Both the position numbers and the translations under genes were made by a program. The notes below the pieces were generated by a model. That model ran no database searches and was not told the origin of the DNA. It was given only the letters and a program-made list of their open reading frames with translations. Shown piece by piece: positions 51,312 to 60,701 of a stretch of DNA of 64,000 nucleotides; positions within the stretch are counted from its first letter, which is position 1; the number at the start of each line of letters is the position of its first letter. Source of the DNA: Paenibacillus sp. (GTDB lineage: Bacteria; Bacillota; Bacilli; Paenibacillales; Paenibacillaceae); the NCBI GenBank assembly GCA_023512345.1, contig JAILZT010000001.1, positions 562,599-626,598 on the forward strand. The letters run 5' to 3'.

Positions 51312-52705
51312 GAAAACAGACCTCTATTCTTTCCTACTGGACCATCCGTTACTTGATCATAATAAGCATTGGGTTGCTGATTGCCTCACTGACTACCTTT
51401 TGGTGGATTAAGCAGGAATCGATGGATAACCGGATGCAAACTACGGGATTACTTGCTCAGGAAATTGCGGATCGAAGCGTAGGACCCGATGGTAACATCG
51501 AAGTTAGTCAAAATCTAAAAACGCTCATTGAAGACAGAAAGAGATTCTTCAAGCTAACCGTAGAAATGTGTGTCATCATTACGGATGACAAGGGCCAACT
51601 CCTCTTCTCCATGCCGCCTCTAACCGAGGAGGAAATGCAGTATAAACTGAACGATGATTTAAACGATGTCCGTTCTCCGGAATACAAAGCAGCTACAGCC
51701 TCGATTCAGACCGGTGAAACCATCCTTGGAAAAGTGTTCGTGCTGCAGTCTAAAAAAACTCTGAAGCATATCCCGCAGGAGGAAATCCGCTTTTTTGCCA
51801 TCATGATATTGTTCCTGATTATTCTAAGCTGGTTGACGATATATCTCCTGGCCCGCAAACTGGCTCAACCTATTCTAAAGGTGGCTACAGCTGCAGGACA
51901 GATCAGCAGCGGCCAGTATGATATCGCCATACAAGCCAATGCCAAGGAAAGAGAGATCAACGAACTGATTGTATCCTTTCAAGAGATGGCAGGAAGATTG
52001 AAGCAGCTCGAGCAATCCAGGGCGCTGATGCTGGCAGGGGTATCCCATGAGTTGAAGACACCGGTTACCTCTATTAAAGGGCTCATTCATGCGGTACGTG
52101 AGAAGGTTGTTGAAAGTGATGAGGCCGATGAGTTTCTTGATATCGCCTTACTAGAGACCGGAAAGCTGCAGCGTATGGTCGCTGACCTTTTGGATTACAA
52201 TGCGCTTGCTGCCGGGGTTGTCTCCATTCGTCACGATAAGCTTGCTGCTGTACCCCTGCTATCGGAAATCGTGTACCAATGGTACCTTACACAAGAAAGT
52301 GATGTGTCGGAGCCGGAGCTCATTTTACCTAAATCCCCATTATTCCTTAGGGGTGATCCGTTGCGGGTTCAGCAAATCATTGTGAACCTGCTGAACAATA
52401 GCGTCCAAGCCAAACCGCAGGATATTCCTCTTAAGCTCACTATTGAACTCCGTAACACAGGGCAGGGTACAGCTGAGATCATCGTTAACGATAATGGCAC
52501 AGGAATTTTAGAGGAACATAGAGAGCTTATTTTCGAGGCTTTTTTCCGTGGAGGTTACAAGCAGAGCACTCTCCGTGGTCTGGGTCTCGGGCTTACATTC
52601 AGCACACTGCTTGCAGAGTCTATGAGCGGAAGCCTAAGACTGCTCGACAATGATCCATCTGAAACAGGTTGTACATTTGTACTAACTTTACCGCTCCAAC
52701 GTTAA
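51299..52705 (+). CDS. Membrane sensor histidine kinase partner
   Basis: 468 residues from the ATG at 51299 inside the end of the regulator gene. Membrane helix about 15-35, extracellular sensor about 36-175 with a single cysteine, second helix about 178-198 (FFAIMILFLIILSWLTIYLL), HAMP, then HisKA with the phosphorylated His in LAGVSHELKTPVTS (about 251), and HATPase_c with N box NLLNNSVQAKP, G1 DNGTGI, G2 GLGLGL. Signal sensed is unknown. Confidence 0.92.
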   Translation: MDNLRKQTSILSYWTIRYLIIISIGLLIASLTTFWWIKQESMDNRMQTTGLLAQEIADRSVGPDGNIEVSQNLKTLIEDRKRFFKLTVEMCVIITDDKGQLLFSMPPLTEEEMQYKLNDDLNDVRSPEYKAATASIQTGETILGKVFVLQSKKTLKHIPQEEIRFFAIMILFLIILSWLTIYLLARKLAQPILKVATAAGQISSGQYDIAIQANAKEREINELIVSFQEMAGRLKQLEQSRALMLAGVSHELKTPVTSIKGLIHAVREKVVESDEADEFLDIALLETGKLQRMVADLLDYNALAAGVVSIRHDKLAAVPLLSEIVYQWYLTQESDVSEPELILPKSPLFLRGDPLRVQQIIVNLLNNSVQAKPQDIPLKLTIELRNTGQGTAEIIVNDNGTGILEEHRELIFEAFFRGGYKQSTLRGLGLGLTFSTLLAESMSGSLRLLDNDPSETGCTFVLTLPLQR

Positions 52706-52796
52706 TCAAATCAAGAAGAGTACTTTTGAAGTAGTCCACTTCAGGACAACATGATATAATCACTTGCACAATGAAACCGTGAACCGGAGGCTGTTT

Positions 52797-53294
52797 ATGT
52801 TAACATTTGAACAAAAATTAGTTATTTTGGATTCTTATCCTCAGTTGGAGCGTAAGAATGTATCACTCGGACGAGTAAACTATCATTACGAGGGCAGCCA
52901 GCATGATAAAAAAACGGTAGCTTTCCATCTCCACCCGAACGGGAACGGCTTCGTTTTTGCTGGATTGCTAAGAGGATATGAGACAGATGATAAAGGATTT
53001 GTGAACATCCGTGACTTCTCGGAGTCGGAGCTGCGGAGTTTGCTCGAAGCTTCCATCACCTCTTTATCCGTCAAAATACCGGAAGCTCCGGTCCTAGGCA
53101 AAAGAAAAAAGGCTAAGGCTGCAGCTCAAGGAGAAACCCTTTGGATGGATCCAGAGGGCAATGCTCTCACCCTCAAATTCGAGGAAGATTTATGGTATGT
53201 ATACGCCAGTCTCCATCTCGAGATGGCGTTCGAAACGGTAGAGGAAGCTAAAGAATACTTAGCCGAAGAAGGTTTTGTACTGAATCAGGATTAG
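52797..53294 (+). CDS. Conserved-looking hypothetical protein, small soluble
   Basis: 165 residues. AACCGGAGG lies 7 bases before the ATG at 52797, which I prefer to an earlier in-frame start. Residues 1-95 have a beta-rich character (VSLGRVNYHYEGS, KTVAFHLHPNGNGFVFAGLL), a Lys/Ala-rich hinge at about 105-115, and a C-terminal strand-helix unit (LWYVYASLHLEMAFETVEEA). No signal peptide and no motif I recognise. A TATAAT at about 52755-52760 suggests its own promoter. Confidence 0.65.
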   Translation: MLTFEQKLVILDSYPQLERKNVSLGRVNYHYEGSQHDKKTVAFHLHPNGNGFVFAGLLRGYETDDKGFVNIRDFSESELRSLLEASITSLSVKIPEAPVLGKRKKAKAAAQGETLWMDPEGNALTLKFEEDLWYVYASLHLEMAFETVEEAKEYLAEEGFVLNQD

Positions 53295-53320
53295 CCGCCA
53301 AGGGAAACCATTTACTTAAG

Positions 53321-53362
53321 AACCTGTACTGCGCTGAAAATAGCGAAATACAGGTTTTTTTG
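53321..53362 (+). terminator. Intrinsic terminator after the 165-residue hypothetical gene
   Basis: AACCTGTA pairs with TACAGGTT (inner CGCT/AGCG pairing), followed by a T7 run. Confidence 0.8.
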
Positions 53363-53687
53363 TATATATTCCTCCTTTCTTTTGTATACAAAAGTATATA
53401 CTTTTATATATTTATATGAAATAATACGAATATATCCTTATAAAGGATACTTGAATACGTCCGGTTATGTTATTTCTAAACTCAACATTTTGTCCGTCTG
53501 AAAATTCCTCTGGAAGGGAGTAATTATAACGCATTTGTTGGTCTACTTACATAGTTTATTTTTTAAAATTCATTATTTGTAACCGCTTTCTCATTTGTGT
53601 TTTACTTTTATTTACTTTTCATGACGTGTACCATTTTAGTTTATATATACCTAAATAAAAACTCTCAATATCAACCTGGAGGTCCTC
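53363..53687. other. AT-rich leader region of the Cache chemoreceptor gene
   Basis: No gene. Two overlapping 16-bp perfect palindromes lie at 53379-53394 and 53390-53405 and share AAAAG. The rest is AT-rich with no clear consensus promoter; I did not find a sigma-D box. The gene's ribosome binding site TGGAGG is at about 53678-53683. Confidence 0.45.
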
Positions 53688-55682
53688 ATGACTAAAACTT
53701 CAAAGTTCACCCTTCCACGCCTCAATATGCAGTTGTCCTTGCGCGCCAAGCTCCTGATCGTATTTTCGGTTATCTTAATCATCCCTGTGCTTGCAGTTAG
53801 TACACAATCCTATCAAATCGCTAAAAACGAGGTCGGCAGTCAAATGCTTAGTGGCGCCGAGCAAAATATAGAGCTTTTGAATTCAGTTATTACCCAATTC
53901 ACCTCAGCGGAAATTGCCAACACCAATTATCTATCCGGCCTGATTAATGAGTCTGTATACACTGGACCAGATGCCACTTTGCAAAGAGGTATTCTAGACC
54001 CTTTTTTCAAATCACATCCGATGATGTCAAGCCTTGAGTTCTCCGGGGAGAACGGTTATTACAGAAATGTACAGGGCAAGGAATGGGCAGGTAAAGAGGA
54101 CTTTCGCCAACAGGAATGGTACAAAGCCGCAATGGAAAACTCTGAGGTATACATATCTTCTCCCTATTTTTCTTTGATCACAGGTGATTTCGTCATTGGT
54201 CTATCCAAAGCGGTAGCGGATGCAAGCGGGGTTATTCGTACCGAGGTAAAAATTGAAGAGCTGACTGCGCTGGCGAATACCATCAAAATTGGCAACAACG
54301 GATATGCATTAATCGTGGACAAGTCCCAGAATTCTGTCTTCCACCCCTCCATCCAAAGTGGGGATCCAGTGAAGGAGAGTTGGATTAGCAAAATCTCCAG
54401 CGGAGATAGCGGCCAATTCAAGTTCTCTCTTAATGGAGAAGAGCAGACTATGTCCTATACAACGAATACTATGACTGGGTGGAAAATAGGCGGATCGCTA
54501 TATAACAAGGAATTTGCGGAAGAAGCAAGACCTATCCTTAACAAAACCGCGCTGGTGGTTGCCATCTCAGTTATTATTGCTGCGGCAATAATTTCATTGT
54601 TATTGTTTCGTCTGTTTAAAACTCTCAAAATCATGCTCCACACGGCAGATACGATTAGTAAAGGCGACTTGTCCGCACGCATCCCACATGTTGGAAACGA
54701 TGAACTGGGCAAACTCAGCGGAAGTTTTAATGCTATGGCTGAAAGTATCCATCGCAGTATGAACAGCATAAGTGGAGCTGCGCTTACCCTCGCATCCTCT
54801 TCCCAGCAGCTGAGTTCAAGCGCAGAGCAAGCCTCCCGTGCAACGGAGCATATCGCGGATTCGGCGCAGAATATCCATGAAGGTGCTAACCAGCAGGAAA
54901 CGCTTCTGGCAAGCAATCATGAGATCATCTCCACGATAACCGTTCGCATGAATGAGATTGACAGCTATGTGTCTCAGCTGGATGAGCTGACCAGCCACGC
55001 AGGTGCAATATCAATGGCAGGCAGCGACAGTGTGCAGGAAGTTGTGAAGCAAATGGATATTATTCATGACAGCACTGAGGAGCAGTCCAATATTGTTATG
55101 GGACTTAATGAGCAATCTCTCGAGATTGGCGAGATTATTAAAGTTATACACGGGATCTCCTCTCAGACCAATCTCCTTGCCCTAAATGCAAGTATTGAGG
55201 CTGCCCGTGCAGGTGAGCAAGGTCGGGGATTTGCTGTTGTTGCCTCAGAAATTCGCAAGCTATCCGAACAGACAACTCAATCCACGCAGTCCATTAGACA
55301 ACTCGTTGACCAGATTCAACAAGGTGCACTGGCAGCTGTATCCTCTATGAAGAGGACCGCTTCAGAGGTACGTAAAGGGATTGAGGTAGTTGGCACAACG
55401 GACAATAATTTCAAAGGGATTCTTGAAGCTATAGATCCGCTATCCCATATGAGTCGAACTCTGCACAGCATTACTTCTGAGATAGCAGAGCAGGCTTCGG
55501 AGATTTCCCACTCCTTACAAAATGTCATGTCGATTGCGAACATGAATTCAGATGGGACTCAGAATGTATCCGCTGCAATTGAAGAACAGCTAGCTTCCAT
55601 GCAGGAAATCTCTGCATCGGCTGCTCATCTGTCCCACACGGCAGATGAACTCACCTCGATTGTGGAGACCTTTAAGCTATAG
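53688..55682 (+). CDS. Methyl-accepting chemotaxis protein with extracellular Cache sensor
   Basis: 664 residues. Membrane helix about 20-40 (KLLIVFSVILIIPVLAVSTQ), dCache-type sensor about 45-280 (FKSHPMMSSLEFSGENGYY, WYKAAMENSEVYISSPYFS, NGYALIVDKSQNSVFHPS), second helix about 285-308, HAMP (LFKTLKIMLHTADTISKGDLSARI), then the signalling coiled coil with tip [21 protein letters not shown]. Cache sensors usually bind amino acids or organic acids. Different sensor type from the receptor at 20.4 kb. GGAGG precedes the ATG. Confidence 0.93.
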   Translation: MTKTSKFTLPRLNMQLSLRAKLLIVFSVILIIPVLAVSTQSYQIAKNEVGSQMLSGAEQNIELLNSVITQFTSAEIANTNYLSGLINESVYTGPDATLQRGILDPFFKSHPMMSSLEFSGENGYYRNVQGKEWAGKEDFRQQEWYKAAMENSEVYISSPYFSLITGDFVIGLSKAVADASGVIRTEVKIEELTALANTIKIGNNGYALIVDKSQNSVFHPSIQSGDPVKESWISKISSGDSGQFKFSLNGEEQTMSYTTNTMTGWKIGGSLYNKEFAEEARPILNKTALVVAISVIIAAAIISLLLFRLFKTLKIMLHTADTISKGDLSARIPHVGNDELGKLSGSFNAMAESIHRSMNSISGAALTLASSSQQLSSSAEQASRATEHIADSAQNIHEGANQQETLLASNHEIISTITVRMNEIDSYVSQLDELTSHAGAISMAGSDSVQEVVKQMDIIHDSTEEQSNIVMGLNEQSLEIGEIIKVIHGISSQTNLLALNASIEAARAGEQGRGFAVVASEIRKLSEQTTQSTQSIRQLVDQIQQGALAAVSSMKRTASEVRKGIEVVGTTDNNFKGILEAIDPLSHMSRTLHSITSEIAEQASEISHSLQNVMSIANMNSDGTQNVSAAIEEQLASMQEISASAAHLSHTADELTSIVETFKL

Positions 55683-55800
55683 CTTGAATACAACGCAATA
55701 GGAACTCGAACCCCTAAAAAAGTAGGACTATGAGACCTAGCAAACTATGGTTATAATGATCGTACAAACCCTAATCGTAGAGAAAGAAGTGAGAACGCGC

Positions 55801-57258
55801 ATGAGTTTTGAAATCGTAGAGGCCACCATTACGGACATTCAAACTGCTTTGGATGCCGGAGAAATTACGTCGAAGCAATTAGTGCTTATGTATCTAGAAC
55901 GCATAGCTGATCATGACAAAAATGGCCTTACGATTAACTCCGTATTGGAGATCAACCCTGATGCGTTATTTATTGCAGAATCTCTGGATGTAGAACGATC
56001 CCTGCACGGACCGCGAGGGCCTATGCATGGTATACCGGTGTTATTGAAGGACAACATCAATACAGGCGATAAGATGCATACGAGTGCTGGATCGCTGGCA
56101 TTAGCGGATTCTTTTGCCGAAGAAGATGCATTTATTGTAACGAAGCTGCGTGAAGCCGGAGCCATTATTATGGGAAAAGCCAATATGACCGAGTTCGCCA
56201 ACTTTATGACCAATGGAATGCCTTCCGGTTACAGCTCCCGTGGAGGTCAAGTGCTGAATCCGTATAACATATCCACACCTACTGGAGGCTCCAGCGCGGG
56301 TTCTGCAGTGGCGGTAGCCTGCAATTTCTGCACGGTATCTGTCGGAACCGAGACGTCTGGTTCTATTTTGAACCCCGGTAACCTGGGCTCTGTGATTGGC
56401 ATTAAGCCCACTGTGGGATTAATCAGCCGTTCCGGTATTCTTCCGCTCTCCAATACGCAGGATACAGCAGGACCTATGGCTAGAACGGTTAAAGATGCTG
56501 TACTTATGCTGAATGCTATGCTTGGAAGAGATACTAGCGACGTTGCTATGGGGTCTAATTTCGGAAAAGTGCATGAGGATTACACTGTCTTTCTGGACAA
56601 AAACGGGCTTCAAGGGGCACGGATCGGAATCCCGCGTGATTATTATTTCGAGGAATTGACGGAGGAACAGCTAGCTCTCTTTAATGCCTCCGTCCAGTTA
56701 ATGAGAGAGATGGGCGCAACCATCGTTGATCCCGCCGATATTAGAACAGCCCGCGAGATCAGCTATTCTTCTGTCGTACTGAATGAATTCAAAACTTCCC
56801 TGAATGCCTATTTGTCTAAGTTAGGGACGGGGGCGCCTATGCGAACCTTAAAGCAGATTATTGATTATAACCATGCACATCCCAAAGAAACGCTAAAATA
56901 TGGTCAGATTACGCTAATTGAAGCTGAATATACCACTTCCGGCACCTTTACCGAACCACAATATATTCGCGACCGTGCCACAGATCTGAAGTTGTGCAAG
57001 GAGGAAGGCATTGATGCCGTTATGAAAGAACATCAGCTTGATGCCCTGCTGTTTCCTGCAGACTTCGGTGCCAGAATCACTTCTAGAGCCGGGTACCCTT
57101 CGATTGTTGTGCCATCCGGTTATACCGAGATCGGTGCTCCCTTTGGCGTAACCTTCTCGGCTAAGGCTTACCAAGAACCACAACTAATTAAAATGGCATA
57201 TGCATTTGAGCAGGCCTCCAAGGTACGCAAACCGCCATCATTACGCAGCTTTATTTGA
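55801..57258 (+). CDS. Amidase-signature hydrolase
   Basis: 485 residues from ATG at 55801 (an upstream in-frame extension lacks a ribosome binding site; a GAAAGAAG lies before it). Hydrolyses amide bonds with a Ser-cisSer-Lys triad: lysine in HGIPVLLKDNINTGD, cis-serine in GGSSAGSAVAVA, nucleophile serine in VGTETSGSILNPG. Length and motifs match the GatA-like but stand-alone amidase branch; no GatB or GatC is nearby, so it is not a transamidosome subunit. No signal peptide. Substrate unknown. Confidence 0.88.
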   Translation: MSFEIVEATITDIQTALDAGEITSKQLVLMYLERIADHDKNGLTINSVLEINPDALFIAESLDVERSLHGPRGPMHGIPVLLKDNINTGDKMHTSAGSLALADSFAEEDAFIVTKLREAGAIIMGKANMTEFANFMTNGMPSGYSSRGGQVLNPYNISTPTGGSSAGSAVAVACNFCTVSVGTETSGSILNPGNLGSVIGIKPTVGLISRSGILPLSNTQDTAGPMARTVKDAVLMLNAMLGRDTSDVAMGSNFGKVHEDYTVFLDKNGLQGARIGIPRDYYFEELTEEQLALFNASVQLMREMGATIVDPADIRTAREISYSSVVLNEFKTSLNAYLSKLGTGAPMRTLKQIIDYNHAHPKETLKYGQITLIEAEYTTSGTFTEPQYIRDRATDLKLCKEEGIDAVMKEHQLDALLFPADFGARITSRAGYPSIVVPSGYTEIGAPFGVTFSAKAYQEPQLIKMAYAFEQASKVRKPPSLRSFI

Positions 57259-57285
57259 TTGTTTTGCCCTCATATGACAGACTCA

Positions 57286-57316
57286 GGTCCGCAGCTCGTA
57301 GCTGCGGACCTTTATT
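57286..57316 (+). terminator. Intrinsic terminator of the amidase gene
   Basis: GGTCCGCAGCT, loop CGT, AGCTGCGGACC, then TTTATT. Confidence 0.88.
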
Positions 57317-57321
57317 CTCTC

Positions 57322-57879
57322 TCACTCATAGCTCTGTTGGTTCTCTTCATCCGCAATATTCTGAATTTCATCCGAATGAATCAGGAACAACCCGTAATCA
57401 CTTTCGGCATGCAGCTTCAAAGCCCGTTCTTTAAAAAACTTCGGACTCCCCTCAGCGGCATCCTCATCATAAAAAAGCAGGATTCCGTCACTTTTGCGGA
57501 ACAGTAAATCATCTCTGGCACGAAATTGCCAGGGTCCATCATAAGGAGCATTACTGACCGCACCGTAGTAATCCGCACCTGAAATTATACGCCGATACTC
57601 ATTCTGCTTCTCTTCCTTCCACTTCTCCTCCGGCGCAGCGTGTGCTGTGATGATCCCTAGCTTCAAGTCCTGATAGTGCTGTTTGAGACCTATAACAACC
57701 TCGCATGCCCACAGATCCACCCCATATTGGCCGGGTGTAATAATCCACTCTACCCCATCATCTACTAGTGAAGCTATTCTGTTTGCCAGCGCTTTTTTGA
57801 TATATGGAATGCCTGGATGCTTGTTGTCAAAAATTCCGAGCTCATGTGCACGGTATCCTGTGACCAGTAGGGTTTTCAT
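57322..57879 (-). CDS. ypsA: YpsA-like DUF1273 (SLOG superfamily) protein
   Basis: 185 residues. SLOG-type Rossmann fold, with GYRAHELGIFDNKHPGI near the N-terminus, EWIITPGQYGVDLWACEV in the middle and YYGAVSNAPYDGPWQFRARDDLLFRKSDGILLFYDE near the end, as in Bacillus YpsA. YpsA homologues affect cell division and stress in Bacillus; the ligand is thought to be a nucleotide. Monocistronic, 34 bases after the HxlR regulator gene, perhaps in one transcript with it. Confidence 0.88.
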   Translation of the reverse strand: MKTLLVTGYRAHELGIFDNKHPGIPYIKKALANRIASLVDDGVEWIITPGQYGVDLWACEVVIGLKQHYQDLKLGIITAHAAPEEKWKEEKQNEYRRIISGADYYGAVSNAPYDGPWQFRARDDLLFRKSDGILLFYDEDAAEGSPKFFKERALKLHAESDYGLFLIHSDEIQNIADEENQQSYE

Positions 57880-57913
57880 AAGGTGCCTCTTTCCTTCTTA
57901 CGATCTATAAGCC

Positions 57914-58273
57914 TTAATTTGTCCGGTCATATTCCTCTCTAGCCTTATTGACTGAAGAATAATGATTCAACGCCCAGCCCTTCAACATCCTCATGCAGGG
58001 AATCAATGTTTCTCCTAAATCTGTCAATGAGTATTCAACGATGGGTGGGACGGATGGTTTGACCTCTCTTCTTACCAGCCCATCCCGTTCTAATTGTTTT
58101 AAGGTTTGGGTTAGCATCTTCTGCGAAATATCTTCTATACGACTCTTCACCTCACCATACCGGAGGGTTCCATCCTCTAAGGCATAAATGACCGATCCGG
58201 CCCACTTGTTAGATATAATTTCAAGCACCTGGCTGTAACCGCAAGCCGATATTGAAATATCCGGTATTTTCAT
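57914..58273 (-). CDS. HxlR/DUF24-family redox-type transcriptional regulator
   Basis: 119-residue winged-helix dimer. Core motifs are VLEIISNKWAGSVIYAL, RYGEVKSRIEDISQKMLTQTLKQLERDGLVRREV and VEYSLTDLGETL. A single N-terminal cysteine (SACGYSQV, residue 11) sits where YodB/CatR/HypR sense quinones or disulphide stress. It is divergent from an MDR oxidoreductase gene, and the 117-base gap holds two TACT/AGT inverted repeats, so it most likely controls that gene and itself. A second cysteine (LIPCMRML) lies in the C-terminal helix. Confidence 0.88.
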   Translation of the reverse strand: MKIPDISISACGYSQVLEIISNKWAGSVIYALEDGTLRYGEVKSRIEDISQKMLTQTLKQLERDGLVRREVKPSVPPIVEYSLTDLGETLIPCMRMLKGWALNHYSSVNKAREEYDRTN

Positions 58274-58312
58274 ACTTTTTAATCCTCCTCACGTACTTTT
58301 GGGTTCGTAGCC

Positions 58313-58344
58313 TACTTTAAAGTGCCTTCTTACTAAATTTTAGT
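58313..58344. promoter_or_regulatory. Two TACT...AGT inverted repeats, candidate HxlR operators
   Basis: TACTTTAAAGT at 58313-58323 and TACTAAATTTTAGT at 58331-58344, in the gap between the HxlR gene and the divergent oxidoreductase gene. Their TACT/AGT(A) symmetry matches the site class found at 8826-8846. Confidence 0.5.
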
Positions 58345-58390
58345 GCATGAGTTAATGTGTGTCTATAACCCGTGAAGGAGGAATCAGTTA

Positions 58391-59404
58391 ATGAAAGCAT
58401 ATGTTATTCAAAATGGTTTTGGTATAGATCACCTCATTGAGGTCAATCGCCCTGTTCCATCTCCAGGCCCGGGTGAAGTCCTGCTCCGTATGAGAGCCGT
58501 ATCTCTTAACTCACGTGATCTAGGAGTCATTGATGGGTTTTATAACCCCAATCTGACTGCTCCACTTATTCCAGTATCTGATGGTGTCGGTGAGGTTATT
58601 GCTATAGGAGAGCATGTCTCCAGATTTCAATTAGGGGATAGGGCATGCGGAATCTTTACCCAAAGTTGGACGGGAGGTGAACCGACACAGGCGAATTGGG
58701 TAACTACACTTGGGAGCCCGCTCGATGGACTGCTTGCTGAATATGTCGTTCTGCCGGAGGAAGGGCTCACCCGCGTTCCCGAACATTTGACCGATGAAGA
58801 AGCCGCCGCATTGCCCTGTGCCGGTGTAACCGCCTGGCATGCTATCGTGGAAGAAGGCAAGGTCAAAGCAGGTGATACGGTAGTTGTTCAAGGAACCGGT
58901 GGCGTTTCCTTATTCGCTCTACAATTCGCCAAGCTCCAAGGCGCAAAGGTAATTGTGATCTCAAGCAGTGATGAGAAGCTCGAACGCGCGAAATTAATCG
59001 GAGCTGATTATGGTATTAACTATAAGCGTAATATAGATTGGGATAAAGCTATCCTCGATTACACGCAAGGACGGGGAGCAGATCACATCTTAGACTTAGG
59101 TGGTGCGTCTACGCTAAATCGCTCAATCTCTGCGCTAAAGGTAGGCGGACAGATTAGTATCGTCGGCATCCTTTCAGGCGCCAGCGTCGAAGACTTTGCT
59201 CTTGTTCCCGCCATCATGAGAAAGGCACGCCTTCAAGCGATCAATGTTGGCAGCCGTGTTATGTTCGAGAACATGAACCTCGCAATCGAACAGCATAACC
59301 TACATCCGGTAGTCGACAGCACATTCCCTTTTGCTCAGGCCGTGGATGCTTTCCATCACCTAGCAAAAGGCTCATATTTCGGTAAGATATGCATAGTATT
59401 TTAA
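58391..59404 (+). CDS. Zinc-independent MDR-family quinone-type oxidoreductase
   Basis: 337 residues. N-terminal GroES-like part (SPGPGEVLLRMRAVSLNSRDLGV) and NAD(P)-binding Rossmann domain (VVVQGTGGVSLFALQFAKLQGAKVI). The catalytic-zinc cysteine of alcohol dehydrogenases is replaced by Asn in LNSRDL and the structural-zinc cysteines are missing, so this is closer to quinone oxidoreductases. It fits a quinone or aldehyde detoxification role under the divergent HxlR regulator. GGAGG precedes the ATG by 8 bases. Confidence 0.88.
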   Translation: MKAYVIQNGFGIDHLIEVNRPVPSPGPGEVLLRMRAVSLNSRDLGVIDGFYNPNLTAPLIPVSDGVGEVIAIGEHVSRFQLGDRACGIFTQSWTGGEPTQANWVTTLGSPLDGLLAEYVVLPEEGLTRVPEHLTDEEAAALPCAGVTAWHAIVEEGKVKAGDTVVVQGTGGVSLFALQFAKLQGAKVIVISSSDEKLERAKLIGADYGINYKRNIDWDKAILDYTQGRGADHILDLGGASTLNRSISALKVGGQISIVGILSGASVEDFALVPAIMRKARLQAINVGSRVMFENMNLAIEQHNLHPVVDSTFPFAQAVDAFHHLAKGSYFGKICIVF

Positions 59405-59419
59405 GCATGTATCGTTGAC

Positions 59420-59468
59420 AACAATATCCCGAACCCCTTCTGCAGCGGGTTCGGGATATTGTTGTTCT
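59420..59468 (+). terminator. Strong bidirectional terminator
   Basis: AACAATATCCCGAACCC pairs with GGGTTCGGGATATTGTT, a 17-bp stem serving the converging oxidoreductase and SDR genes. Confidence 0.85.
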
Positions 59469-59479
59469 ACAATTAGACT

Positions 59480-60181
59480 TTAGATAGGCAACGGTTCGCC
59501 TTTATGATCAATCATCCATGAATCCTGCTCAGGCAATACTTCCCGCTCTGCAAGACGAATCAAACCTACGGCTGCATCTTTAGGATCTCCAGGAGCTTGG
59601 TCGCCTCCCATAGTTGTCCGAATCCATCCGGGATGGACGGCATAAACCACGAACCCTTGAGGTGTGAGTGCCTTCCGCAATTGAGCTGAGAAATAGGTCA
59701 AGCCGCTCTTAGACAAGGCATAAGGATAATCACCACCATAGGCTCCACTGAAGCTCCCCGCTTCAGAGCTGACATTAATAATACAAGGCGAAGTGCTCTG
59801 GTGAAGCAGTGGCAAAAAGTGCTTAACCATTTTCATAGGTCCATACAAATTGGTCATCATAGATTGTTCCACATCAGCGAAGTCCAGTTCTTCGATAGGA
59901 ACATCCCGGGCAAGCAGAATTCCCGCATTATTGATAATGGCGTCGATACTCCCAAACTGTTCTTCAAAAATAGTTTTTGCTTTCCTTATGACACTCTCAT
60001 CATTGACATCCATCTGTATGACGTTGAGCATCTCCGGAAAGGCATTTTGTAATTCCCGAAGCTGTTCGTTTTCGGTAGCTGTATTACGAATCCCCGCAAT
60101 GACTTGATGTCCACGTCCAACAGCGGCTCTTACCGTTTCCAGACCGAGGCCTTGCCCAGCACCAGTTATAAGTATGATCAT
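59480..60181 (-). CDS. Short-chain dehydrogenase/reductase (SDR)
   Basis: 233 residues from the ATG at 60181. Rossmann motif TGAGQGLG, NNAG in IDAIINNAGILLA, catalytic Ser in INVSSEAGS and YALSKSG (YxxxK). Reduces or oxidises a carbonyl or alcohol with NAD(P). The upstream 14 in-frame codons (to 60223) overlap the VOC remnant and are less likely. No operon partner other than that remnant. Substrate unknown. Confidence 0.86.
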   Translation of the reverse strand: MIILITGAGQGLGLETVRAAVGRGHQVIAGIRNTATENEQLRELQNAFPEMLNVIQMDVNDESVIRKAKTIFEEQFGSIDAIINNAGILLARDVPIEELDFADVEQSMMTNLYGPMKMVKHFLPLLHQSTSPCIINVSSEAGSFSGAYGGDYPYALSKSGLTYFSAQLRKALTPQGFVVYAVHPGWIRTTMGGDQAPGDPKDAAVGLIRLAEREVLPEQDSWMIDHKGEPLPI

Positions 60182-60212
60182 TTCTTCATGCCCTTCTTTC
60201 TCGCCAATGGAT

Positions 60213-60569
60213 TTAATTATCATTCTCTAACAGTTCAACCAGCACTTTCAATTCATCAAAGGTATCGATGTAGGCATAACGCCCGCCTGTAAACTCTCCT
60301 TTTTGGATCAATAGCATCTTGTTGTCCTTCAACAATTCAATCTTCTCTTTCATCCCTTTAATTCCAAAAGCAATGTGATGAATACCTTCACCCTTCTCAT
60401 TTAGAGACTCGCGCCAAGTAGAAGGATTATGGTCAGGTTCAATCAATTCAATCCGCAATTGCCCACCCTCAATAAAAGCCAGTTTGGCGCGTGCTACAGA
60501 CGATTGGCCATTAAATTCAGTCTGGGCAATATCGACGGTATCCGTCCAAAACCAGTTGGGTTTCTCTAT
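60213..60569 (-). pseudogene. 5'-truncated VOC-family (glyoxalase-like) gene remnant
   Basis: The frame 60569 to 60213 codes for a vicinal-oxygen-chelate C-terminal half: KPNWFWTDTVDIAQ, GGQLRIELIEPD, GIHHIAFGIKGM, and the end GGRYAYIDTFDELKVLVELL. No start codon fits; the frame is closed at its beginning by an in-frame TGA (60570-60572) and, further up, a TAG. Reading through them gives SLETVKGMDS before the stop, which might be old coding sequence. The metal-binding first half of the domain is lost, so it is likely non-functional. An internal TTG (60458) gives only 81 residues. Confidence 0.7.
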
Positions 60570-60701
60570 TCAGCTGTCCATACCTTTCACAGTTTCTAAT
60601 GAATTAAAAAGATGCGATGGAAGCCTCTACTTTTCAGAGAATATCCACCGCATACTTCCTAGCTGTTAGACGTGTGTACGAATCACATGCTGGCTTGTCT
60701 A

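Noticed and set aside
55801..57258. GatA subunit of the Glu-tRNA(Gln) amidotransferase
   Set aside because: The amidase triad is present, but gatC and gatB are not adjacent and the C-terminal region does not read as GatA.
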